64,000 nucleotides of DNA from CAWDXG01 sp963822115 (GTDB taxonomy: Bacteria; Myxococcota_A; Polyangia; Polyangiales; Polyangiaceae): contig CAWGGM010000008.1 of NCBI GenBank assembly GCA_963822115.1, positions 806,001-870,000 of the forward strand. The letters are read 5' to 3'. Below are positions 9,054 through 15,371 of the stretch, in pieces. The notes under the pieces are model-generated. The model saw only the letters and a program-made list of their open reading frames with translations, was not told the DNA's origin and searched no databases. The position numbers were made by a program, and so were the translations under genes. Within the stretch, counting starts at the first letter, position 1, and each line of letters starts with the position of its first letter.

Positions 9054-10426
9054 CGCCGCTCAGCGTGCTGGTGGTGGACGACGAGCGCATCAGCCGCCAG
9101 ACCACCGCCGAGCAGCTGCAGGGCGTGGGCTACATCGCCGAGGCAGCCGAGAACGCCTACGCGGCGCTGAAGCGGCTGCGCGAGCGCAGCTGGGACGTGG
9201 TGCTGACCGACTTGCGGATGCCCGGCATGGACGGGCTCGATCTGCTCTCCGAGCTCCGGCGCGACTTCCCGGCAACGGCGGTGGTGCTGATGACGGCGTA
9301 CGCAACGGTCGAGACCGCCGTCTCGGCCATGCAACAGGGCGCGGCCGACTACCTGACCAAGCCCTTCAGCTTCGCCGAGCTGCAGGCGCGGCTTGTTCGG
9401 CTCGATCGCGAGCGCCAGTCGAAAGCCGAGCTGTCGCGGCTGCGCGCGCTCCTGAACGAGCAGTGCGCCACGCACGGCATCGTGGGCCGCGCGCCAGCCA
9501 TGGACCGCGTGCGCGAGCGCATCCAGCTGTTCGCCAGCAGCGACGCGCCGGTGGTCGTCACCGGCGAGACCGGCACGGGCAAGGAGCTCGTAGCACGCGC
9601 AATCCACGCCGCCGGACCGCGCGCGAAGCGTCCCTTCGTGGCCATCGGCTGCGGCGCGATCCCGCGCGATCTGGCCGAATCGGAGTTGTTCGGCCACGAG
9701 AAGGGCGCGTTCACCGGCGCGCTCGCGCGCCACCCGGGCTGCTTCGAGCAGGCCAGCGGCGGCACGCTGGTGCTGGACGACGTCGACGATCTGCCGCTGG
9801 ACATCCAGGCCAAGCTCTTGCGCGTGCTGCAGGAAGGCACGCTCAGGCGCGTGGGCGGCCGGGAGGACGTCGCGGTCGACGCGCGCGTGATCGCGACCAG
9901 CAAGGTCGACCTGCAGACCGCCGTGGCCGAGCGGCGCTTCCGCGACGATCTGTTCTACCGGCTGTGTGGGCTCGAGGTCATGCTGCCGCCGCTGCGCGAG
10001 CGCGGCGACGACGTGCTGCTGCTGGCGCACCACTTCCTCGACGTGCTCGCGGGCAAGGCCGGCGGCGAGGCCAAACACATCTCGCGCGAGGTAGCGGCGC
10101 TCTTGCGCCGACACACCTGGCCGGGCAACGTGCGCGAACTGTGGCGCGCGGTGGAGTCGTTCGCGGCGCTGTGTCCTGGCGACAACATCGGGCTCGCGCA
10201 CGTGCCGGATTTCCTGCGCACAGCCGACACGTCGCCGCGGCCCTACGTGCTCGATCTCGCGGGCCGCTCCGATGTGCGCCTGGCCGAGCTGGTCGAGCGC
10301 TTCGAGGACGACGTGATCGACTGGGCGCTCGAGCAGTCGAGCGGGCAGCAGCTGGGCGCTGCCGAGCTGCTCGGCGTGCCGCGCTCGACGCTGCAAGGCA
10401 AGTTGACCCGCCGCAAGAAGGGCTGA
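9050..10426 (+). CDS. NtrC-family sigma-54-dependent response regulator
   Basis: A 458-aa regulator: receiver domain (residues 1-120, acidic pair in VVDDE, phospho-acceptor in TDLRMPG, Lys in LTKPF), AAA+ domain with Walker A GETGTGKE, intact GAFTGA loop, and a C-terminal Fis-type helix-turn-helix (LGAAELLGVPRSTLQGKL). The Walker B segment reads TLVLDDVDDL; the usual Glu after the first Asp (LDEIG) is replaced by Asp. The GTG start overlaps the kinase stop and follows AGGAG. It should activate RpoN-dependent transcription, and a palindrome and sigma-54 promoter lie directly downstream. Confidence 0.92.
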   Translation: MTPLSVLVVDDERISRQTTAEQLQGVGYIAEAAENAYAALKRLRERSWDVVLTDLRMPGMDGLDLLSELRRDFPATAVVLMTAYATVETAVSAMQQGAADYLTKPFSFAELQARLVRLDRERQSKAELSRLRALLNEQCATHGIVGRAPAMDRVRERIQLFASSDAPVVVTGETGTGKELVARAIHAAGPRAKRPFVAIGCGAIPRDLAESELFGHEKGAFTGALARHPGCFEQASGGTLVLDDVDDLPLDIQAKLLRVLQEGTLRRVGGREDVAVDARVIATSKVDLQTAVAERRFRDDLFYRLCGLEVMLPPLRERGDDVLLLAHHFLDVLAGKAGGEAKHISREVAALLRRHTWPGNVRELWRAVESFAALCPGDNIGLAHVPDFLRTADTSPRPYVLDLAGRSDVRLAELVERFEDDVIDWALEQSSGQQLGAAELLGVPRSTLQGKLTRRKKG

Positions 10427-10436
10427 CGGGATCCCG

Positions 10437-10468
10437 GCATGGCGTGCCGGAATTCCGGCACGCCATGC
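10437..10468. promoter_or_regulatory. Perfect 32-bp palindrome, likely NtrC-type enhancer site
   Basis: The left arm GCATGGCGTGCCGG (10437-10450), centre AATT and right arm CCGGCACGCCATGC (10455-10468) are exact inverse complements. It begins 11 nt after the response regulator stop and its centre lies about 165 bp upstream of the start predicted for the sigma-54 promoter at 10593, the usual distance for an upstream activating sequence bound by a Fis-type activator. A terminator role is possible but no U-tract follows on either strand. Confidence 0.6.
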
Positions 10469-10592
10469 GCGGCGCTTGTTGGGCGGGGCGATCAGCGCGG
10501 AGCGTTCGTGCGATGCGCGCTTGGCTGCCGGGGAACCGGCGCGGCGCCGCGCGCAGCGTGGGTGATCGCGCGCTTTCACGCGAGGCGCAGCG

Positions 10593-10608
10593 TGGCACGC
10601 GCCTTGCG
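10593..10608 (+). promoter_or_regulatory. Sigma-54 (RpoN) promoter
   Basis: TGGCACGCGCCTTGCG matches the -24/-12 consensus TGGCAC-N5-TTGC essentially perfectly, with GG and GC elements 10 bp apart. Transcription would begin near 10619 and give a leader of about 58 nt before the lipoprotein gene at 10678. The site sits between the predicted enhancer palindrome and that gene. Confidence 0.78.
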
Positions 10609-10677
10609 GAAGGCAACACCAGCCCGGGGCGGCTGGGTCGCCGGGCACAGATACGAACAGACGAAAGGCTGAACAGG

Positions 10678-11392
10678 ATGAAACACGGATATTGGCTTGC
10701 GATCGCAGCGCTGGTCAGCGCCGGATTGCTCGGAGCATGCAAGGGCTCGAGCGGCTCCAACGGCAGCGCCGGACCTGCCGGTACGGCTGGACCCGAGGGG
10801 CAACAGGGACCTGCCGGACCTGCCGGACCTGCCGGACCTGCCGGACCTGCCGGACCACAGGGCCCCGCCGGACCTGGCGTGGACGGCGGCGTCACGATGA
10901 ACGACGTGCAGCAGCTGTTCATGGCGCCCGACGGCGGCGCCAACAAGTCGAACCTGGATCTGTGGAAGATCCAGCCCGGCGGCGGCACGGTAATGATCGA
11001 GTATGCCAACCGCATGAACAACATGTGGTGGGCCGCGCACGCGACCGACGACGGCACGCCGAGCGGCAACCCGGCCCCGAACTGGGGCATGGTGCTCTAC
11101 CAGATCAAGGAGATGCCCGAGATCCAGGAAGTCTTCGAGACGACCCGCCCGGCCAACAAGGCGCTGCTCAAGAACTTCGAGTCGAGCTACCTGACGACTG
11201 CGGCGGGCTCGCTGGACGAGGTCGCGAAAGCCGCGCAGGCGGGGACCAAGACCCTCGCCGACTTCGAAACCGCCTACGACAACGCCATCAACGGCTGCAA
11301 CGTCTGCCACGCCGCCACGAACCACCAGTTCGTCAAGAATCATGCGCCCGACGGCGCCTGCTCTCGACAACGTCGACTGGCGCGGCCAGTAA
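10678..11392 (+). CDS. Collagen-like lipoprotein with a c-type haem motif (3' frameshift)
   Basis: The signal peptide ends in lipobox GLLGAC. A collagen-like stretch of G-P-A type triplets follows (about residues 27-62), encoded partly by five exact 9-bp repeats at 10807-10851. The remaining domain of about 160 residues ends in CNVCH, a CxxCH haem-attachment site. Just after it the frame breaks: as read, the protein runs out of frame to 11580, but removing one A in AAGAATC near 11337 restores RPTAPALDNVDWRGQ and a TAA at 11390-11392, a sensible end for this cytochrome-like family. A sequencing error or a recent mutation are both possible. It is probably a surface electron-transfer protein under RpoN control. 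Confidence 0.75.
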
Positions 11393-11433
11393 CCCACACC
11401 GCGGCAGAGGCCGCTCCCGAGCAGTTCCTTCCA

Positions 11434-11474
11434 CGGGGCCCCGGCATACGCCACGGGCCCCGAACTGGTTTTGT
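11434..11474 (+). terminator. Rho-independent terminator after the collagen-like gene
   Basis: CGGGGCCC (11434-11441) pairs with GGGCCCCG (11455-11462) around a 13-nt loop and is followed by the T-rich stretch TGGTTTTGTTT. It lies 42 nt after the frame-corrected stop, which supports 11392 as the real gene end. Confidence 0.75.
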
Positions 11475-11505
11475 TTGCCGCGGCGGCGCGGGCACGCGCG
11501 CGAGC
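11465..11505 (+). repeat. Intergenic repeat copy 2
   Basis: This is the second copy of the sequence at 7572-7611. Here it includes the T-tract of a clear terminator and continues into the same GC-rich tail (GCCGCGGCGGCGCGGGCACG). It lies between the collagen-like gene and the small lipoprotein at 11595. Confidence 0.55.
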
Positions 11506-11594
11506 CATGGCACGGCGTGGCGCGCCTGCGCGCCTCACGCCCGCGCGCCGCGGCGCGTTTGGCGGCGGCGCGCTCGATGATGTAGAGCGGCTGA

Positions 11595-12080
11595 ATGTGG
11601 CGGCTCGCGCTGATGGGTCTGGTCGTGCTGCTCGCGCCCGGCGCGGGCTGCCGCCGCTCCTCGAAGGCGGAGGGCGCGTCCGGGCACGAGCTGAGCGTGC
11701 AGGTGCCGGCCGCACTCTCGGTCGCACGCGGGCTCGACACGCTGTCGGTGCAGCTCGATCCAGATCTGCTGGCCAAGACGACGGTGCGCGTCGAGCCGGG
11801 CTGGACGGTCGGGCTCTCGTACCGGGCGCGGGTGTTCGAGCAGGGGCAGACCCGCATGGAGAGCGAGCGCCACGGCGATCTGCCGGGACGCGGCTTCAAG
11901 CTGGGCACGCTCGAGTGGCGCACCTCCCGGGACGGCCTGCCCCGGCGCGGGAAGAAGTACCTGGTGGAAGTGAAGCTGGTGCTGTTCGAGACCGACGTGC
12001 CGCCTGGTCCGCACTGGAATCCGCACACCGGGCACTTCAAGCCGCTCTTCAGCCGCACGCTGCGCCAGGCCGAGGAGTGA
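11595..12080 (+). CDS. Hypothetical lipoprotein, 161 aa
   Basis: A signal peptide with a lipobox-like end (APGAGC) precedes a beta-rich domain with alternating hydrophobic strands (TTVRVEPGWTVGLSY, KKYLVEVKLVLFET) that looks immunoglobulin-like but was not assigned to a family. No Shine-Dalgarno sequence precedes the ATG; TAGAGC lies 6 nt upstream. It is presumably periplasmic. It stands between a terminator and the ars genes, with the same orientation but about 157 bp apart, so a joint operon is unlikely. Confidence 0.6.
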   Translation: MWRLALMGLVVLLAPGAGCRRSSKAEGASGHELSVQVPAALSVARGLDTLSVQLDPDLLAKTTVRVEPGWTVGLSYRARVFEQGQTRMESERHGDLPGRGFKLGTLEWRTSRDGLPRRGKKYLVEVKLVLFETDVPPGPHWNPHTGHFKPLFSRTLRQAEE

Positions 12081-12198
12081 GCCACCCCAGCGCCGCGCTC
12101 GCCAAGACGGCCCGGTCGCGCATGGGCTCTGGGCTTGCGAGATTGCGCAGCTGCTCGTCACGCTGCTGCCGCGCACGTCGTCGCTGGGCGCCGCCCTC

Positions 12199-12238
12199 TT
12201 GACGGACGCGCCCACAGCGGCTATTCGTAATTCGACGA
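12199..12238 (+). promoter_or_regulatory. Promoter/operator of the ars operon, leaderless start
   Basis: TTGACG (12199-12204) fits a -35 element. The inverted repeat TCGT-N6-ACGA (12225-12238) overlaps a -10-like CGTAAT (12226-12231) that ends 6 nt before the arsR ATG. There is no Shine-Dalgarno sequence, so the mRNA is probably leaderless, and ArsR could repress by sitting on the inverted repeat. The -35 to -10 spacing is 21 nt with CGTAAT or 17 nt with TATTCG at 12222. Confidence 0.4.
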
Positions 12239-12576
12239 TGAACGAACAGCCTGTCGCCTGTTGCCCGGCACCCAACGAGGAGCCGGATCTGCGGCCCGTC
12301 GAGGGGCGCGCGGCCGACGAGGAGCTGGCCGCGCTGGCCAAGGCCCTCGGCCACCCGGCCCGGGTGCAGATGCTGCGGCTGCTGGTGCGCAAGAATACCT
12401 GCATCTACGGGGACATCGTGGACGAGATCCCGCTCGCCCAGTCCACCATTTCGCAGCACCTGAAGGTGCTGAAGAGCGTGGGGCTGATCCGCGGCGAGGT
12501 GGACGGTCCCCGCGTCTGCTACTGCATCGAGCCGCGCACGCTGCGGCGCCTGAAAGCCCTGCTCGGGGCCCTGTAG
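12238..12576 (+). CDS. arsR: ArsR-type arsenite/antimonite-responsive repressor
   Basis: A 112-aa winged-helix repressor (helix-turn-helix around LAQSTISQHLKVLKSVGLI). A Cys pair at residues 8-9 together with Cys55 (NTCIYGDIV) matches the arrangement of the As(III) site of corynebacterial ArsR1-type proteins (N-terminal CC plus one Cys in the recognition region), and CYC occurs near residue 93. It heads arsR-arsD-arsA and should release the operator on binding As(III). The ATG at 12238 is preferred over an upstream TTG at 12199 because of the -10 spacing. A small GC hairpin (12578-12595) follows before arsD. Confidence 0.88.
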   Translation: MNEQPVACCPAPNEEPDLRPVEGRAADEELAALAKALGHPARVQMLRLLVRKNTCIYGDIVDEIPLAQSTISQHLKVLKSVGLIRGEVDGPRVCYCIEPRTLRRLKALLGAL

Positions 12577-12624
12577 GCCGGGGTCGCCAGCCCGGTTATC
12601 GCCGATCAACGAAAGGAAGGCTCC

Positions 12625-13071
12625 ATGTCCGTGACCCTGCGAGTGTTCGATCCCGCGATGTGCTGCTCCACCGGCGTCTGCGGTCCGTCCGTCGATCCGG
12701 AGCTGGCACGCTTCGCCGCCGATCTCGACTGGTTGAAGAACCAGGGCGTGCAGGTCGAGCGCTTCAACCTGTCGCAAGAGCCCGCGGCCTTCGCAGGCGA
12801 CGCAGAGGTCAAGGCGGCGCTCGAGTCCCGCGGCGAAGAGGGGCTGCCGCTGGTGAAGGTGGGCGACGAGGTCAAGAGCAGCGGCGTGTATCCGTCGCGC
12901 GACGAGCTGGCCGCCTGGGCTGGTGTCGACGCGCCCGCGAAGGCGGATCCGGCACCGAAGGCGACGGGGGGCTGCTGCGGTTCCTCGGCCAAGGCGCAGC
13001 CCGCGCCGAAGGCGTCGGGGGGCTGCTGCGGTTCCTCGTCGCGTTCAACCGGGAATGGCGGCTGCTGCTGA
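12625..13071 (+). CDS. arsD: ArsD arsenic metallochaperone with Cys-Cys repeat tail
   Basis: A 148-aa protein with thioredoxin-like core. Cys13, Cys14 and Cys19 in AMCCSTGVCG correspond to the three cysteines by which ArsD binds As(III)/Sb(III) and hands it to ArsA. After residue 110 the protein carries a tail with two nearly identical PAPKA[TS]GGCCGSS units and a last GGCC, so four further vicinal cysteine-pair members plus two at the very end. A good GAAAGGAAGG ribosome binding site precedes the ATG. The 9-nt gap to arsA indicates co-transcription. Confidence 0.9.
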   Translation: MSVTLRVFDPAMCCSTGVCGPSVDPELARFAADLDWLKNQGVQVERFNLSQEPAAFAGDAEVKAALESRGEEGLPLVKVGDEVKSSGVYPSRDELAAWAGVDAPAKADPAPKATGGCCGSSAKAQPAPKASGGCCGSSSRSTGNGGCC

Positions 13072-13080
13072 GAGGCCGCC

Positions 13081-14814
13081 ATGACGCCGCTGGTCGCTGA
13101 TCCGACGCGCATCCTGTTCTTCACGGGCAAGGGCGGCGTGGGCAAGACCTCGTCGGCCTGCGCGACCGCGATCGCCCTGGCCGACGCGGGGCGGCGCGTG
13201 CTGCTGGTGAGCACCGATCCGGCCTCGAACCTGGGCGAGGTGCTGGGCGTCGAGGTGTCGTCGTCGCCGGTGGCGGTGCCGGCGGTGCCGCGCCTGTCGG
13301 TGCTCGACATCAATCCCGAGCAGGCGGCGGCGGCCTATCGCGAGCGCGTGGTCGGTCCGTTCCGCAATCTGCTGCCGGCGGCGGCGATCGCCAGCATGGA
13401 GGAGCAGCTGTCGGGCGCGTGCACCGTGGAGATCGCCGCCTTCGACGAGTTCTCGAAGCTGCTCGGCGACAGCGCCGCCACGGCGGACTTCGATCACGTC
13501 GTCTTCGACACGGCGCCCACCGGTCACACGCTCAGGCTGCTGGAGCTGCCCGCCGCGTGGACGAGCTTCATCGACACCAACGTGGGCGGCACCTCGTGTC
13601 TGGGTCCGCTCTCGGGGCTCGACGCGCAGAAGGGGCTGTACGCCGCGAGCAACCAGGCGCTGCGCGATCCGGCGCAGACGACCCTGGTGCTGGTGGCGCG
13701 GCCCGAGCGGCCGTCCATCAGCGAGGCAGAGCGCACGCGCGCGGAGCTCGCCCAGCTCGGCGTGTCGAACGTGCGCTTGATCCTGAACGGCGTGTTCGAG
13801 GCGCGCGATCCCGACGACGCGACCGCGGCGGCGATGGAGGCGCGCAGCCGGGCTTCGCTCGCGAGTCTGCCTCCGGGGCTCGACCGGCTGCCGCGGGTGG
13901 AGGTGCCGCTGTTCGGGTCCGGGCTGGTCGGCATCGACGCGCTGCGCCGGCTGGCGGCGCGGGACACGCTCGAGGCCGACGTACAACAGGCGGGCGCCGG
14001 CGCGGTGTCCGCCGAACAGCTCGACGAGCTCATCGACGAGCTGGCCAGGCACGAGCGCGGCGTCGTGATGACCATGGGGAAAGGCGGCGTGGGCAAGACG
14101 ACCGTGGCGGCGCGCATCGCCGGGGAGCTGGCGCGACGCGGTCTTGCCGTCACGCTCACGACCACTGATCCCGCCGCGCACGTCGAGCAGGCGGCGCGCG
14201 AGCTGCGGCAGGGCTCGGACAACCTCCGCATCACGCGCATCGACCCCGAGCTCGAGACGCGCCGCTATACCGAGGAGGTGCTGGCGACGGCGGGCAGCGG
14301 ACTCGACGCGCAGGGCCGCGCGCTGCTGGAAGAGGACCTGCGCAGCCCCTGCACCGAGGAGATCGCGGTCTTCCGTGCCTTCGCCGAGACCGTGAGCCAG
14401 GGCGAGGATCGCTTCGTCGTGATCGACACCGCGCCGACCGGCCACACGCTGCTCCTGCTCGACGCGGCCGAGTCGTACCACCGCGAGGTGCTGAAGAAGC
14501 CGAGTGGCAGCCCCGAAGCCGTCCAGCGACTGCTGCCCCGGCTGCGCGACCGCAAGTACACGCACATCCTGCTGGTGACGCTGGCGGAGGCGACGCCCAT
14601 CCACGAAGCGATGCAGCTCGAACGCGACCTCGCGCGCGCCGGCATCGCGCCCTTCGCCTGGGTGGTGAACCAGAGCCTCACGCCGCTGTCGGTGAGCGAT
14701 CCGCTGCTCGGCTCGCGGCGCGCCCACGAGGCGCCCTATCTCCGCGAGCTCGCCGATCACGCCGCCCGCGTCGTGCTGGAACCCTGGCGCGCCACGCAGC
14801 CCATGTCGCGATAG
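13081..14814 (+). CDS. arsA: ArsA arsenite-stimulated ATPase, double-domain
   Basis: A 577-aa ATPase of two homologous halves, each with GKGGVGKT (near residues 16 and 335) and a DTAPTGHT signature. The metal-site cysteines are kept: Cys114 (SGACTVE), Cys173 (GGTSCLG) and Cys424 (RSPCTEE), equivalent to Cys113/172/422 of the plasmid R773 protein. ArsA normally powers the ArsB pump and receives As(III) from ArsD. No arsB or acr3 follows: the next gene is on the other strand and encodes an unrelated 120-aa membrane protein. Confidence 0.93.
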   Translation: MTPLVADPTRILFFTGKGGVGKTSSACATAIALADAGRRVLLVSTDPASNLGEVLGVEVSSSPVAVPAVPRLSVLDINPEQAAAAYRERVVGPFRNLLPAAAIASMEEQLSGACTVEIAAFDEFSKLLGDSAATADFDHVVFDTAPTGHTLRLLELPAAWTSFIDTNVGGTSCLGPLSGLDAQKGLYAASNQALRDPAQTTLVLVARPERPSISEAERTRAELAQLGVSNVRLILNGVFEARDPDDATAAAMEARSRASLASLPPGLDRLPRVEVPLFGSGLVGIDALRRLAARDTLEADVQQAGAGAVSAEQLDELIDELARHERGVVMTMGKGGVGKTTVAARIAGELARRGLAVTLTTTDPAAHVEQAARELRQGSDNLRITRIDPELETRRYTEEVLATAGSGLDAQGRALLEEDLRSPCTEEIAVFRAFAETVSQGEDRFVVIDTAPTGHTLLLLDAAESYHREVLKKPSGSPEAVQRLLPRLRDRKYTHILLVTLAEATPIHEAMQLERDLARAGIAPFAWVVNQSLTPLSVSDPLLGSRRAHEAPYLRELADHAARVVLEPWRATQPMSR

Positions 14815-14829
14815 CGCGCCGCACGCGCT

Positions 14830-15192
14830 TCAGTCCCTGAGACAGGGCAGGTGCACGGCCGGTGTCCAGCGCCTGAGGAAGGCCACGGCCACCGCAACTC
14901 CGAGCGCGCAGACGACGAGCGCTGCCACGCGCAGCCGCGGGTTGTTGCGCCGGGCCACGACTGCGAGCACCAGCCCGAACAGCGACAGCAGCATCGCAGC
15001 CGGTCGCGCCATGAACAGGTAGGACTCGAACCGCATGCGCCCGATCGAGCAGGCAAGCGGCGGGACTAGCAGGACCTCGAGCACGTTGCCGAGCCACACC
15101 AGGAGCGCCACGGCTCCGCAGCCCAGCGCGACCAGCGAACGCCGGCTCGGAGGGCGCCCGGGCGGGGCAGCGTCCTGTGCCTCTACGCTCAT
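14830..15192 (-). CDS. Small integral membrane protein, 120 aa
   Basis: Three or four hydrophobic segments span residues about 20-42, 55-80 and 85-108, with a basic turn (ARRNNPRLR) between the last two. There is no recognised domain. A TAACAC element lies about 9 nt before the ATG and there is no Shine-Dalgarno sequence. It converges with arsA over 15 bp; its topology and size do not match ArsB, Acr3 or ArsP, so a link to arsenic is not supported. Confidence 0.6.
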   Translation of the reverse strand: MSVEAQDAAPPGRPPSRRSLVALGCGAVALLVWLGNVLEVLLVPPLACSIGRMRFESYLFMARPAAMLLSLFGLVLAVVARRNNPRLRVAALVVCALGVAVAVAFLRRWTPAVHLPCLRD

Positions 15193-15371
15193 GTCGGCCG
15201 AGTGTTACGCGCCGCGGTGCGGGGAGCGACCGACATCGACGCGGCAGATCGCGTCCGCATCGCGGTGCGTTGGCTGGAGCCCACTCCAAGTTTGCCCTGC
15301 CCAAACTGGCCGCGCGCGTTGATGTACACTGATCGTAGGTTCGTCGCTTCTTTCCACCACGGGGTCGGCTC

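Noticed and set aside
10807..10856. 9-bp tandem repeats considered as a regulatory repeat
   Set aside because: They encode the G-P-A triplets of the collagen-like region and lie inside the gene.
14830..15192. 120-aa membrane protein as the missing arsenite pump
   Set aside because: It has too few helices and no similarity to ArsB, Acr3 or ArsP, and lies on the opposite strand.
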